This document shows positions 46,557 through 55,231 of a stretch of DNA of 64,000 bases, piece by piece. Below the pieces are notes generated by a model. The model was given only the letters and a program-made list of their open reading frames with translations, was not told where the DNA came from and did no database searches. The stretch is taken from positions 1-64,000 of the forward strand of contig NZ_JAAAPO010000002.1 in assembly GCF_009909235.1 (NCBI RefSeq), read 5' to 3'. Source of the stretch: Novosphingobium ovatum. Lineage in GTDB: Bacteria > Pseudomonadota > Alphaproteobacteria > Sphingomonadales > Sphingomonadaceae. Position numbers and translations under genes: made by a program. Numbering within the stretch: the stretch's first letter is position 1; each line of letters opens with the position of its first letter.

Positions 46557-47453
46557 GTGGAGGCCTTTCTGGCGGCCATGGCGGCAGAGCGGGGCGCGGC
46601 GGCCAATACGCTGGCGGCCTATGCCCGTGATTTGCGTGGGGCCGCCGATGCTCTGGCGCGTGCGGGTGTGGCCGATCTGGTGCGCGCCGGGCCGGACGAT
46701 CTGGCGGCGCTGGGCGCGGGGTGGGGCGATCTGGCGCCTGCTTCCCTCGCGCGCAAATGCTCGGCGCTGCGGCAGTTCTATGGCTTTCTGGTGGACGAGG
46801 GGCTCCGCGCCGACGATCCCTCGCCCGCGCTGCCGCGCGTTTCGCCCCGGCGGCCATTGCCGCGATTGCTGGACCACGCCGACATCGCCACCCTGTTCAC
46901 CCGTGCCGAGGAGGAGGCCAGCGGCGACCGGCGCGAGGCGCTGCGCACGCTGGCCTGTCTGGAATTGCTGTACGGATCGGGCCTGCGCGCGACCGAGCTG
47001 GTCAGCCTGACCATCGCCAGCCTGCCGCGCGACGCGCCATTCCTGACCATCACCGGCAAGGGCGGACGGCAAAGGCTGGTGCCGGTCAGTACCCGCGCGG
47101 TGCAGGTGTTGCGCCGCTATGCCGCGATAAGGGGTGCGGAAAAGGGGCCGGACAGCCGGTTCCTGTTCCCCTCCACCGGCAAGGATGGCCATCTGACGCG
47201 GGTGCGCCTGTTCCAATTGCTGCGCGAACTGGGCGCGCGGGCGGGGCTGGACCCAACGCGGCTGTCGCCCCATGTGTTGCGCCACGCCTTTGCCACGCAT
47301 CTGTTGCAGGGGGGCGCGGATCTGCGCGTGTTGCAGATGCTGCTGGGCCATGCCGACATCGCCACGACGCAGATCTATACCCATGTCGATTCGGCCCGGC
47401 TGGTCGAACTGGTCAACGCGCGCCATCCGCTGGGCGGTGGTTCAGGGGCCTGA
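46557..47453 (+). CDS. xerD: Site-specific tyrosine recombinase XerD
   Basis: 298 aa from GTG 46557. The N-terminal SAM-like domain (AAERGAAANTLAAYARDLR) and the catalytic domain are complete: Arg144 (SGLRATEL), Lys168 (GKGGRQR), His239 and Arg242 (HVLRHAFATHLL), His265 (LLGHADI) and nucleophile Tyr274 (TQIYTHV). With XerC it resolves chromosome dimers at dif. The XerD-type sequence and position next to accA argue against a phage integrase. The real start may be slightly further upstream. Confidence 0.92.
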   Translation: MEAFLAAMAAERGAAANTLAAYARDLRGAADALARAGVADLVRAGPDDLAALGAGWGDLAPASLARKCSALRQFYGFLVDEGLRADDPSPALPRVSPRRPLPRLLDHADIATLFTRAEEEASGDRREALRTLACLELLYGSGLRATELVSLTIASLPRDAPFLTITGKGGRQRLVPVSTRAVQVLRRYAAIRGAEKGPDSRFLFPSTGKDGHLTRVRLFQLLRELGARAGLDPTRLSPHVLRHAFATHLLQGGADLRVLQMLLGHADIATTQIYTHVDSARLVELVNARHPLGGGSGA

Positions 47454-47515
47454 GCGCTCGTCCGATTTATACAAAGACTTGCCCTGATCGGCGCAGATGA
47501 TTAGGGCCATGCGCC

Positions 47516-48481
47516 ATGATCTCCTATCTCGAATTCGAAAAGCCGGTCGCCGCCCTCAAATCGCGCATTGCCGAATTGCGCGCCACCGCGCAGGAGGGCG
47601 ACCTTGACATCTCGGCCGAGATCGGCCGGTTGGAGCGCAAGAGTGCCGACCTGCTGGAGAGCACGTACAAGGCGCTGACGCCGTGGCAGAAGACGCAGGT
47701 CGCCCGCCACCCTTCGCGTCCGCATTTCGTCGATTACGTTGCCGAGATTTTCACCGATTTCGTGCCGTTGGGCGGTGACCGCCTGTATGGTGAGGACCAC
47801 GCCATCATCGGCGGCTTTGCCACGCTCAAGGGCCTGCCGGGGCAGCCGGGCCGCAAGGTGATGTTGATCGGCCATGAAAAGGGCCATGACACCGCCACCC
47901 GCATCAAGCACAATTTCGGCATGGGCAAGCCTGAGGGCTATCGCAAGGCGATCCGCCTGATGGAGCTGGCCGGGCGCTTTGGCCTGCCGGTGGTGACGCT
48001 GGTGGATACCTCGGGCGCGTTTCCGGGCGTGGAGGCCGAAGAGCGCGGTCAGGCCGAGGCCATTGCGCGTGCGACCGAGGCCTGTTTGGCTCTGCCGGTG
48101 CCGATGGTGGCGGTGATCGTGGGTGAAGGCGGCAGCGGCGGCGCGGTGGCTTTGGCCAGCGCCGAGCGCGTGCTTATGCTGGAACATGCCGTCTATTCGG
48201 TCATCAGTCCCGAGGGTTGCGCCTCGATCCTGTGGCGCACCGCCGAAAAGGCGGCTGATGCGGCCGAGGCGATGCGCGTGACGGCGCAGCATCTGCTGGA
48301 CCTGAAGGTGATCGACCGCATCGTCCCCGAACCCGTGGGCGGCGCGCACCGCGACCCCGTGGCCGCCGCCAAGGCGCTGGGTCGCGTGCTGGGCGAGGAA
48401 CTGGCCGCGCTCTCCAAGCTGAACGCGGGCGAGATCATCACCCGCCGCGAAGAACGCTTTCTGGCGATCGGCGGCGAATAA
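47516..48481 (+). CDS. accA: Acetyl-CoA carboxylase carboxyltransferase alpha subunit
   Basis: 321 aa. With AccD it carboxylates acetyl-CoA to malonyl-CoA. The family-specific N-terminus (SYLEFEKPVAALKSRIAELR), IIGGFATLKG, RIKHNFGMGKPEGYRKAIRL, the oxyanion loop VTLVDTSGAFPGVEAEERGQ, and GEGGSGGAVALA are all present. xerD-accA order with a 62-nt gap; a bidirectional-looking terminator follows. Confidence 0.96.
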   Translation: MISYLEFEKPVAALKSRIAELRATAQEGDLDISAEIGRLERKSADLLESTYKALTPWQKTQVARHPSRPHFVDYVAEIFTDFVPLGGDRLYGEDHAIIGGFATLKGLPGQPGRKVMLIGHEKGHDTATRIKHNFGMGKPEGYRKAIRLMELAGRFGLPVVTLVDTSGAFPGVEAEERGQAEAIARATEACLALPVPMVAVIVGEGGSGGAVALASAERVLMLEHAVYSVISPEGCASILWRTAEKAADAAEAMRVTAQHLLDLKVIDRIVPEPVGGAHRDPVAAAKALGRVLGEELAALSKLNAGEIITRREERFLAIGGE

Positions 48482-48531
48482 GCCGCCCTTAGCGCCGGCG
48501 AATAGGCCGCCACAGCGCCTTTCAGGCACAA

Positions 48532-48568
48532 CAAAGGCCCCGCGAGCATCCCACTCGCGGGGCCTTTG
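48532..48568 (+). terminator. Terminator after accA
   Basis: CAAAGGCCCCGCGAG at 48532-48546 pairs with CTCGCGGGGCCTTTG at 48554-48568 (15 bp, perfect), followed by CTTTG. Confidence 0.85.
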
Positions 48569-48599
48569 CTTTGCGCGTCCTGCGGGGCGCGTTCAGCGC

Positions 48600-48636
48600 G
48601 CAAAAGGAAGGGGCGGCAGGTTGCCCTGCCGCCCCT
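48600..48636 (-). terminator. Terminator after the first pilin gene
   Basis: A perfect 12-bp stem (AGGGGCGGCAGG at 48609-48620 with CCTGCCGCCCCT at 48625-48636) is followed on the minus strand by TCCTTTTG. Confidence 0.75.
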
Positions 48637-48664
48637 CTTACCTCTTGCGTTAACGCGGCGGCGA

Positions 48665-48844
48665 TTACGCGCCGGCGTTGGCGCCCGACATGGCCGACGA
48701 GGTGTTGTTGAACGTGGTCTTCAGCTGGTTGCCCAGACCGTTCATGGCGGTGATGGCGGCAACGGCGATCAGAGCGGCAATCAGACCGTATTCGATGGCG
48801 GTCGCACCAGCTTCGTCGCGGATCAGCTTGTTGATGAACTTCAT
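48665..48844 (-). CDS. Flp-type pilin precursor (first copy)
   Basis: 59 aa from ATG 48844. A short basic leader MKFINKLIRDEAG is followed by the Flp processing site: cleavage after Gly13 leaves ATAIEYGLIAALIAVAAI with Glu+5 and Tyr+6, the hallmark of Flp/Fap pilins. A hydrophobic helix spans about 20-36 and a Ser/Asn/Gly-rich tail follows. Flp pilins assemble into adhesive tad pili, needing the prepilin peptidase CpaA/TadV and the tad machinery, none of which is in the window. It has its own terminator. Confidence 0.9.
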   Translation of the reverse strand: MKFINKLIRDEAGATAIEYGLIAALIAVAAITAMNGLGNQLKTTFNNTSSAMSGANAGA

Positions 48845-49293
48845 GGTCAGTCTCCGTGTAGCAGTCGTTTCCGCCGGACCAATTTCCCGTCTCGGCTGGC
48901 GGTGATCCCTCTCTAGGCTGCAAGTCTTAACAATCCGTCAGCGCGGCGGCCTTTTCGCAAAGCGCTGAATTGCGGGAGAGGGGCGCGTGACAGGTTGTGG
49001 GGTGGGGGCAGGGGGCGGGTTTTTGCCGCCCGCCGGTCGCGTGAATCTGCGTATTTCCGCCCTATGGCAAAGTTAACGCCACCTTGCCGTCCGTGGTCGG
49101 CGGAGGCAGGCGGCCGGATCGGCCGGAAGATGTGGGTGCTGTCAATTTTCATTTTTTGTGACGGGGGCGGGCGCTGCCCTGTGCGGCCGATGGGCCCGAA
49201 TCAGCCTGTGACAGAGAATCACCCTTTGCGGGCAAGGCCATGATTCGCGGAATTTTTCCTTGGCGCTGCCGAATCGCCGCGCGTGACGCCCAT
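48845..49293. other. Intergenic region between the two pilin genes
   Basis: About 450 nt in which I find no convincing gene. It should contain the promoter of the first pilin gene. 48905-48935 is AT-richer, with a TTAACA-like sequence, but no clear sigma-70 pair stands out. Confidence 0.3.
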
Positions 49294-49324
49294 GAAAAAA
49301 GCCCGCCTCTGGTCAGGGGCGGGC
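49294..49324 (-). terminator. Terminator after the second pilin gene
   Basis: On the minus strand GCCCGCCCCTG and AGAGGCGGGC form a stem (GCCCGCC/GGCGGGC), followed by TTTTTTC complementary to 49294-49300. Confidence 0.85.
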
Positions 49325-49354
49325 GCAAAAGCCATCGGCGATGTTGGGGCGCGA

Positions 49355-49549
49355 TCAGGGTGCCGATTGCGACACCGCGTTTTGCACCTGCGTCGACACA
49401 TTGTTCCATGTCGTCGTGGCCGAACCGGCAAAGCCTTTGAGCCCGGCCACCATCACCACCACGATCAAACAGCACAGGAACGCATATTCCATCGCCGACG
49501 CGCCGCGCTGACAGCGCAGCAGGCGTTTGAGGATGGAGGGCAGGCGCAT
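49355..49549 (-). CDS. Flp-type pilin-like protein (second copy)
   Basis: 64 aa. The leader MRLPSILKRLLRCQRG ends in the Gly16 processing site, and mature ASAMEYAFLCCLIVVVMVAG again has Glu+5 and Tyr+6. The helix contains a Cys pair (FLCCL), unusual for Flp pilins, and the tail is Asn/Gln/Ser-rich. It diverges strongly from the first copy, so it may be a minor pilin or a pilin for a different pilus. Separately terminated. Confidence 0.8.
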   Translation of the reverse strand: MRLPSILKRLLRCQRGASAMEYAFLCCLIVVVMVAGLKGFAGSATTTWNNVSTQVQNAVSQSAP

Positions 49550-49667
49550 GAATCAGTCCGATCAGTTGGCGGCGATGGTCTTCCATGCCAAATCAGTCTT
49601 AAGGAATGATGTGGCGGGCAGTGGGTATCACGCAGGTGCCCGGCAAGGCGGTGATAGGGAGGCAGCC

Positions 49668-50084
49668 ATGTTGGCGGTGGTGGCGGTGGCGTTGATTGGG
49701 GCGGACGGACAGGTGCTGATGCAGCGCCGCCCGGAAGGGCGCCAGCACGGCGGCCTATGGGAATTTCCCGGAGGCAAGGTGGAGCCGGGCGAATCGCCCC
49801 ATCAGGCCGCCGCGCGCGAATTGACCGAGGAGTTGGGCGTGAGCGTGCCGCTGGCCGCGCTGGCCCCGGTGACCTTTGCCGCGCATCCTGAGCCGCCGGC
49901 AGGTGGGCGGGCGGTGACGCTGATGCTGTTTGCCGCGCGCGACTGGCAGGGCGTGCCGCGCGCGATCGATGCGGCCGAAATCGGCTGGTTTGCGCCCCAT
50001 GATGTACCTGCGTTGACGATGCCGCCGCTGGATTATCCGCTGGCCGATGGGTTGATCGCCTGGCTGGGGCGTGGGGCGGCATAG
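49668..50084 (+). CDS. mutT: 8-oxo-dGTP diphosphatase (MutT, Nudix)
   Basis: 138 aa from ATG 49668, with GGGAGG upstream. Codons further upstream overlap the pilin gene on the other strand. The Nudix box is complete (GGKVEPGESPHQAAAREL then TEELGV, about residues 34-56), and QRRPEGRQHGGLWEFPGGK is the MutT-type purine-binding lead. It removes 8-oxo-dGTP from the nucleotide pool. MutT is preferred over other Nudix enzymes because of the WEFPGGK motif and length. Confidence 0.85.
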   Translation: MLAVVAVALIGADGQVLMQRRPEGRQHGGLWEFPGGKVEPGESPHQAAARELTEELGVSVPLAALAPVTFAAHPEPPAGGRAVTLMLFAARDWQGVPRAIDAAEIGWFAPHDVPALTMPPLDYPLADGLIAWLGRGAA

Positions 50085-50164
50085 CCTGTTCGCGAAAAAA
50101 GCGACTTATGCACAGGTACTTGCGCGTGAATGTGGGGCGTGTGGCAAAAAGTTGAAATTGGTGC

Positions 50165-50193
50165 TTGCCAACCCCGCCAATGAATCCTAAAGG
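50165..50193 (+). promoter_or_regulatory. Possible tRNA promoter
   Basis: TTGCCA at 50165-50170 and TAAAGG at 50188-50193 with a 17-nt spacer lie 14 nt before the first tRNA-Arg. The match is moderate. Confidence 0.35.
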
Positions 50194-50207
50194 CGCGTCT
50201 CCCAAGC

Positions 50208-50284
50208 GCACCCGTAGCTCAGCTGGATAGAGCATCAGACTACGAATCTGAGGGTCGGACGTTCGAATCGTTCCGGGTGCGCCA
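50208..50284 (+). tRNA. tRNA-Arg (anticodon ACG), copy 1
   Basis: Full cloverleaf: acceptor GCACCCG/CGGGTGC, anticodon loop CTACGAA with anticodon ACG, T-arm GACGTTCGAATCGTT, encoded CCA. Confidence 0.95.
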
Positions 50285-50327
50285 ATTTCCCCACCGGGGT
50301 TGTTGGCTTGGGAGACATGATTGGTAT

Positions 50328-50404
50328 GCACCCGTAGCTCAGCTGGATAGAGCATCAGACTACGAATCTGAGGGTCGGACGTTCGAATCGTTCCGGGTGC
50401 GCCA
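50328..50404 (+). tRNA. tRNA-Arg (anticodon ACG), copy 2
   Basis: Identical over all 77 nt to the copy 120 bp upstream. The 43-nt spacer is not related to the sequence before copy 1, so only the tRNA itself is duplicated. Confidence 0.95.
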
Positions 50405-50427
50405 TTCCCCAATCATCGTTGCAAACA

Positions 50428-50452
50428 GGCTCGCCGCGGCGGGCCTTTTTTG
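50428..50452 (+). terminator. Terminator after the tRNA-Arg pair
   Basis: GGCTCGCC and GGCGGGCC form a short stem at 50428-50445, followed by a run of six T. Confidence 0.7.
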
Positions 50453-50535
50453 TGCGTGTTGGTCGCGCGCGGCGGTGGCGCGCGCGGTGGCGTGTTGATG
50501 GCGCGTAACGCGGTCCTTATTGCTATCATTGACAA

Positions 50536-50567
50536 CAAAAAGGCCCGCGCCGGGTGGGCACGGGCCG
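50536..50567 (-). terminator. Terminator after xylD
   Basis: On the minus strand GGCCCGTGCC pairs with GGCGCGGGCC (one G-T), followed by TTTTTG complementary to 50536-50541. Confidence 0.8.
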
Positions 50568-50605
50568 TTTCGTCGCCATGGGTGGGTGTCAGTGGTTGTG
50601 CCCCC

Positions 50606-52378
50606 TTAGTGGTTATGTCGGGGCGTCTTGGCCGACAGGCCGCGATATTTCACCGCCATCTCCAGCACCGCGCCATCGGCCATCTGGCCGGTCTTTTCGC
50701 GATAGATCTCCTCCCACGGGGTTTCGCTGACCGGCACGGGGGGGATGCCTTCCGCCCGGCGGCGGGCGATTTCCTCGTTATCGACCAAGGCGTTACAGGT
50801 GCCGTTGGTGATGTCGATGCGGATGATGTCGCCATCGCGCAGCCACGACAGCCCGCCACCCACCGCGCTTTCGGGTGAGCAATTCAGGATCGAGGGGCTG
50901 TCCGATGTCCCCGATTGCCGCCCATCGCCCAGCGTTGGCAGCCATTGAATGCCGCGCTGGATCATGGCGGTGGGGGGCTGCATATTGACCACCTCGGCGC
51001 TGCCGGGCCAGCCCTGAGGACCAGCGCCACGCATCACCAAAATGCAATCTTCATCGATATTTAGCGCAGGGTCATCGATGCGGTGGTGGTAATCGTCACC
51101 GCCCTCAAAGATCACCGCGCGGCCCTCGAACACCCCTTGCGCGCCGGGGCGCGAGAGGTAGCGGGAACGGAAATCCTCGCTGATGACGCTGGTTTTCATG
51201 ATGCCGAAATCGAACAAATTGCCCGAAAGCACCAGAAAACCGGCCTTTTCCTTCAACGGTTCGGCAAAGGGGCGGATCACTTCGCGGTCGCGCGCGGCCC
51301 GGCCATCGACGTTTTCGGCCAAAGTCCGCCCCGTCACCGTCAGGCAATCGCCGTCCAGCTTGCCCGCCTGCCACAGCTCCCACACCACCGCCGGAACGCC
51401 GCCCGCGCGGTGGAAACGCTCACCCAGAAAGCGCCCGGCCGGCTGCATGTCGACGATCAGCGGCAGGTCATAGCCATGCTCGGTCCAATCCGCATTGGTG
51501 ATCTCCACCCCGGCGTGACGAGCCATGGCGACGATGTGCGGCTGGGCGTTGCTGGACCCGCCGATCGCCGTCACCAACCGGATCGCGTTCAGGAAACTGT
51601 TGCGAGTCAGGATCTTGGACGGGCGCAGGTCTTCGTAGGCCATCTCCACGATGCGCCGCCCGGTGGTGTACGCAATCTGCCCGCGCTCACGATAGGGGGC
51701 GGGAATCGCCGCGCATCCGGGCAGCGACAGGCCCAGTACCTCGGCCACGGCGTTCATGGTCGAGGCGGTGCCCATCGTGTTGCAATGCCCGGCCGAGGGC
51801 GCTGAATCGCAGGCGCGCTCCAGGAACTCGTCCTCGGTGATCTCGCCCGCGGCCAGTTTGCGGCGGCTGCGCCAGATGATCGTGCCCGATCCCACCAGTT
51901 CATCGCCGTTCCACCCGTCCAGCATCGGCCCGCCCGACAGCACGATGGCGGGGATGTCTACCGTGCTGGCGGCCATCACCTGACTGGGCGTGGTCTTGTC
52001 ACAGCCGGTGGTTAACACAACGGCATCAATGGGATAGCCGTGCAGGATCTCGACCAGGCCCAGATAGGCCAGATTGCGGTCCAGCGCGGCCGTCGGGCGG
52101 CGGCAGTTTTCAAAGATCGGGTGGAGCGGAAACTCGATCGGGATGCCGCCCGCATCGCGGATGCCGTCCCGCACCCGCTTGGCCAGATCCAGATGGATGC
52201 GGTTGCACGGGGACAGGTCGCTGCCCGATTGGGCGATGCCGATGATCGGCTTGCCGCTGCGTAGTTCCTCTGGCGTCACGCCATAGTTCATGAAGCGCTC
52301 AAGATAGAGCGCCACCATGTCGGAGCGGGCCGGATCAGCGAACCAGTCCTGAGAGCGAAAACGGCGGGTTTCAGACAT
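50606..52378 (-). CDS. xylD: D-xylonate dehydratase (IlvD/EDD family)
   Basis: 590 aa. It dehydrates D-xylonate to 2-keto-3-deoxy-D-xylonate with an Fe-S cluster and Mg2+. The sequence is recognisably that of Caulobacter XylD: MNYGVTPEELRSGKPIIGIA, NCRRPTAALDRNLAYLGLVE, TGCDKTTPSQVMAA with a cluster Cys, SAGHCNTMGTASTMNA, and the family-specific ending AKTPRHNH. It starts 10 nt after the aldehyde dehydrogenase stop and forms the left arm of the xylose locus. L-arabonate dehydratase is the closest alternative, but the neighbours fit xylose. Confidence 0.9.
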   Translation of the reverse strand: MSETRRFRSQDWFADPARSDMVALYLERFMNYGVTPEELRSGKPIIGIAQSGSDLSPCNRIHLDLAKRVRDGIRDAGGIPIEFPLHPIFENCRRPTAALDRNLAYLGLVEILHGYPIDAVVLTTGCDKTTPSQVMAASTVDIPAIVLSGGPMLDGWNGDELVGSGTIIWRSRRKLAAGEITEDEFLERACDSAPSAGHCNTMGTASTMNAVAEVLGLSLPGCAAIPAPYRERGQIAYTTGRRIVEMAYEDLRPSKILTRNSFLNAIRLVTAIGGSSNAQPHIVAMARHAGVEITNADWTEHGYDLPLIVDMQPAGRFLGERFHRAGGVPAVVWELWQAGKLDGDCLTVTGRTLAENVDGRAARDREVIRPFAEPLKEKAGFLVLSGNLFDFGIMKTSVISEDFRSRYLSRPGAQGVFEGRAVIFEGGDDYHHRIDDPALNIDEDCILVMRGAGPQGWPGSAEVVNMQPPTAMIQRGIQWLPTLGDGRQSGTSDSPSILNCSPESAVGGGLSWLRDGDIIRIDITNGTCNALVDNEEIARRRAEGIPPVPVSETPWEEIYREKTGQMADGAVLEMAVKYRGLSAKTPRHNH

Positions 52379-52388
52379 TGTCGCGTCC

Positions 52389-53960
52389 TTATGCCAGGCT
52401 CAACGTGCCATCGATGCGGCGCGGCGCGCCCCACGGATTGGCATCGGCCAGCGCGTCCGGCAACAGGCTGGCGGGCAGGTTCTGATAGCAGACTGGGCGC
52501 AGGAAACGCTCGATCGCGGCAGCCCCGACCGAGGTTGTGCGCCCGTCCGATGTTGCCGGGAAAGGTCCGCCGTGGACCATGGCGTGGCACACCTCGACCC
52601 CGGTGGGCCAGCCATTGACCAGAATGCGGCCCACCTTGCGCTCCAGAATGGGCAGCAGGGCGGCGGCGGCCGGTTCGTCGGCGGCGTCGATATGCAGCGT
52701 GGCGGTCAATTGCCCTTCCAGCGCGGCCAGAACGGTGGCGGCTTCGCCCATGTCGGAGACGGTCACGACCAGCCCTGCCGCGCCAAACACCTCATGCCCC
52801 AGCGCCTTGTCCGCCAGAAACGCCTGCGCACTGGTGACAAACACCGCGCCTTGCGCCTGATGCGGGCCGGTGGGGGTGGTGCCGCGCGCCAGCGTGGTGA
52901 CGGCCGCGTGCCCATCCAATGCGGCAACGCCCGCCTGATAGGCGGCGTGGATGCCCGGCGTCAGCATGTCCTGCGGCGCGTTGACCGCCATGGCGGCGGC
53001 GGCGGCGGTCAGGAAGGTGTCCAGATCAGCCCCCGCCGGCGCGATCACCAGCCCCGGATTGGTGCAGAACTGGCCCGCGCCCATCGTCAGCGACCCGACA
53101 TAGGCCGCGCCCAATGCCTCTGCCCGCGCGGCCAGAGCGGCGGGGAACAGCAGCACCGGGTTCACCGCCGACATTTCGGCATAGACCGGGATCGGTTGCG
53201 TGCGGGCGGCGGCGGCCTGCATCAGCGCCAGCCCGCCCACGCGGCTGCCGGTAAAGCCCACGGCCTGCACGCGCGGATCGGCCACCAGCAGGCCCGCAAC
53301 GTCATTGGTGGCGTTGAGGTAAGAGAAGGTGCCTTCGGGCAGGCCGTGCGCTGCAACAGCGCGGCGGATGGCGCGGGCCATCAGCTCACCCGTGCCGGGG
53401 TGGGCGGGGTGGCCCTTGGCAATGACGGGGCAGCCGGCCGCCAGCGCGCTGGCGGTGTCGCCGCCCGCCACGCTGAAGGCCAGCGGAAAGTTCGACGCGC
53501 CAAACACCGCCACCGGGCCCAGCGCCACATGGCGGCGGCGCAGGTCGGGTCGGGGCAGGGGGGCGCGTTCGGGCAGGGCGGGGTCGATGGTGATCTGCGC
53601 CCAGCTGCCTTCGCGCAGCACGCTGGCGAACAGGCGCAACTGGCCCATGGTGCGGCCACGCTCACCCTCCAGGCGGGCGCGGGGCAGGCCGCTTTCGGCC
53701 ATGGCGCGGGTGATCAGATCATCGCCGATGGCGGCGATTTCCTCGGCGATGCTTTCCAGAAAGGCGGCGCGCGCATCGGGCGAGAGCGCGGCAAAGGGCA
53801 CGGCGGCAGCGTCCGCCAGCGCGGCGGCATCGGCCACATCCTGGGCCGTTGCCAGCGCGAAGGCGCCCTCCAGCGCGGCGCCGGTGGCCGGGTTGGTCGC
53901 GGCAAAGGTCTGGGCGCGCGCGACATCGGCGCTGCCAATCAAAAGCGTTCCGTGGATCAT
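52389..53960 (-). CDS. Alpha-ketoglutarate semialdehyde dehydrogenase (NADP-type ALDH)
   Basis: 523 aa from ATG 53960 (AGGAGAG upstream). The longer frame to 54068 would run through the promoter region. It oxidises alpha-ketoglutarate semialdehyde to alpha-ketoglutarate, the last Weimberg step. Catalytic Cys299 lies in [10 protein letters not shown] and general base Glu262 in [29 protein letters not shown] and the length place it in the 2,5-dioxovalerate dehydrogenase group, different from the shorter XylA-type ALDH of Caulobacter. It is the first gene of the left xylose arm, sharing a control region with xylX. Confidence 0.87.
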   Translation of the reverse strand: MIHGTLLIGSADVARAQTFAATNPATGAALEGAFALATAQDVADAAALADAAAVPFAALSPDARAAFLESIAEEIAAIGDDLITRAMAESGLPRARLEGERGRTMGQLRLFASVLREGSWAQITIDPALPERAPLPRPDLRRRHVALGPVAVFGASNFPLAFSVAGGDTASALAAGCPVIAKGHPAHPGTGELMARAIRRAVAAHGLPEGTFSYLNATNDVAGLLVADPRVQAVGFTGSRVGGLALMQAAAARTQPIPVYAEMSAVNPVLLFPAALAARAEALGAAYVGSLTMGAGQFCTNPGLVIAPAGADLDTFLTAAAAAMAVNAPQDMLTPGIHAAYQAGVAALDGHAAVTTLARGTTPTGPHQAQGAVFVTSAQAFLADKALGHEVFGAAGLVVTVSDMGEAATVLAALEGQLTATLHIDAADEPAAAALLPILERKVGRILVNGWPTGVEVCHAMVHGGPFPATSDGRTTSVGAAAIERFLRPVCYQNLPASLLPDALADANPWGAPRRIDGTLSLA

Positions 53961-54019
53961 GTCTCTCTCCTGCGCACGGCGGCGCCGTATGGTTCGTAAA
54001 ATGGGCTTATCAAAATCGC

Positions 54020-54057
54020 TTGACAGCGAGGCGACATTCATCATGTTAGCGTTAACA
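54020..54057 (+). promoter_or_regulatory. Xylose promoter with LacI-type operator over the -10
   Basis: TTGACA at 54020-54025 and ATGTTA at 54043-54048 are 17 nt apart. TGTTAGCGTTAACA at 54044-54057 has perfect TGTTA/TAACA arms around a central CG, as in LacI-family operators, and covers the -10. It is placed to control xylX and, within the same 140-nt gap, the divergent dehydrogenase-xylD arm. Confidence 0.7.
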
Positions 54058-54100
54058 ATATTTGTCAACGCCGCGCGTCGCGGCTTGAGAGGACTTTTGC

Positions 54101-55231
54101 ATGCCGCTGAACATTCCCATGGGCGATCTGCTGCCCGCCGATTGGCGTGAGGGCCGGTTTCTGGGCCGTCTGGACCTGCCGGCCGGGCCGACCCCCATTC
54201 TGGTGGAGGGCGGGATCGCCCATGACATGAGCCGCGTGGCCCCGACCGTGTCGCAATTGGTGGAGATGCTGCCGCTGAACGCCGGGGATGGCGTGGCGCT
54301 GGGCGCGCTGGACGCGATTGACGCGCCGTTGCTGGCGCCGGTGGACCTGCAATGCGTCAAGGCCTGCGGCGTGACCTTTGCCACCAGCACGCTGGAGCGC
54401 GTGATCGAGGAGCGCGCCCGTGGCGATGCGGCGCAGGCCGCCGCCATCCGCGCCCGGATCGAGGAACGCGTGGGCGGTTCGATCCGCACGGTCGTCCCCG
54501 GTTCCGCCGAGGCCGAGGCCTTGAAGGCGCTGCTCATCGCCGAGGGGTTGTGGTCGCAATATCTGGAAGTCGCCATCGGCCCCTATGCCGAGGTGTTCAC
54601 CAAGGTGCCGGTGCTGGCCAGTGTGGGCGCGTTGGCCGATATCGGCGTGCGCAGCGACAGCACATGGAACAATCCCGAGCCGGAGGTCGTCCTGCTGGTC
54701 AATGCCAGCGGCGCGGCGGTGGGCGCGACTTTGGGCAATGACGTCAACCTGCGCGACATCGAGGGCCGCAGCGCCCTGTTGCTGGGCAAGGCCAAGGACA
54801 ACAACGCCTCCTGCGCGCTGGGGCCGCTGGTGCGCCTGTTTGACGATGGCTTTACCATTGATGACGTGCGCAATGCCGAACTGACGCTGACCATCGAGGG
54901 GCCCGAGGGCTATCGGCTGGAGGGCCATTCCAGCATGAACCAGATCAGCCGCGATCCGCTGGAACTGGTCCGCCAGACCTTGAGCGAGCATCAGTATCCC
55001 GACGGTTTCGCGCTCTTTCTGGGCACTCTGTTCGCCCCCACGCAGGACCGTGACGAGCCGCAGCGCGGGTTCACCCACAAGGTGGGCGATGTGGTGACGA
55101 TCGCCACGCCGCGTTTGGGCGCGCTGATCAACCGCGTCACCACCAGCAAGGACGCCGCCCCCTGGACGCAGGGGATCGCCGCGCTATACGCCAATCTGGC
55201 CGCGCGCGGCCTGATCGGAGGCGCGGCATGA
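54101..55231 (+). CDS. xylX: 2-Keto-3-deoxy-D-xylonate dehydratase (FAH family)
   Basis: 376 aa. It converts 2-keto-3-deoxyxylonate to alpha-ketoglutarate semialdehyde. The sequence follows Caulobacter Xyl[52 protein letters not shown] with FAH-type metal Glu residues, [20 protein letters not shown], and [16 protein letters not shown]. First gene of the right arm, 43 nt after the operator, and overlapping xylB by 4 nt. Confidence 0.92.
   Translation: MPLNIPMGDLLPADWREGRFLGRLDLPAGPTPILVEGGIAHDMSRVAPTVSQLVEMLPLNAGDGVALGALDAIDAPLLAPVDLQCVKACGVTFATSTLERVIEERARGDAAQAAAIRARIEERVGGSIRTVVPGSAEAEALKALLIAEGLWSQYLEVAIGPYAEVFTKVPVLASVGALADIGVRSDSTWNNPEPEVVLLVNASGAAVGATLGNDVNLRDIEGRSALLLGKAKDNNASCALGPLVRLFDDGFTIDDVRNAELTLTIEGPEGYRLEGHSSMNQISRDPLELVRQTLSEHQYPDGFALFLGTLFAPTQDRDEPQRGFTHKVGDVVTIATPRLGALINRVTTSKDAAPWTQGIAALYANLAARGLIGGAA

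Noticed and set aside
46557-47453. A phage or island integrase.
   Set aside because: Sequence motifs and size are those of housekeeping XerD, and the neighbours are accA and an envelope gene, with no att repeats or phage genes.
49527-49667. N-terminal extension of mutT to ATG 49527.
   Set aside because: The extra residues overlap the opposite-strand pilin gene and precede the conserved Nudix start. The ATG at 49668 has a far better ribosome site.
50208-50404. A genomic-island attachment site at the tRNA-Arg pair.
   Set aside because: No integrase, no partial tRNA copy elsewhere in the window and no change in gene type at the boundary.
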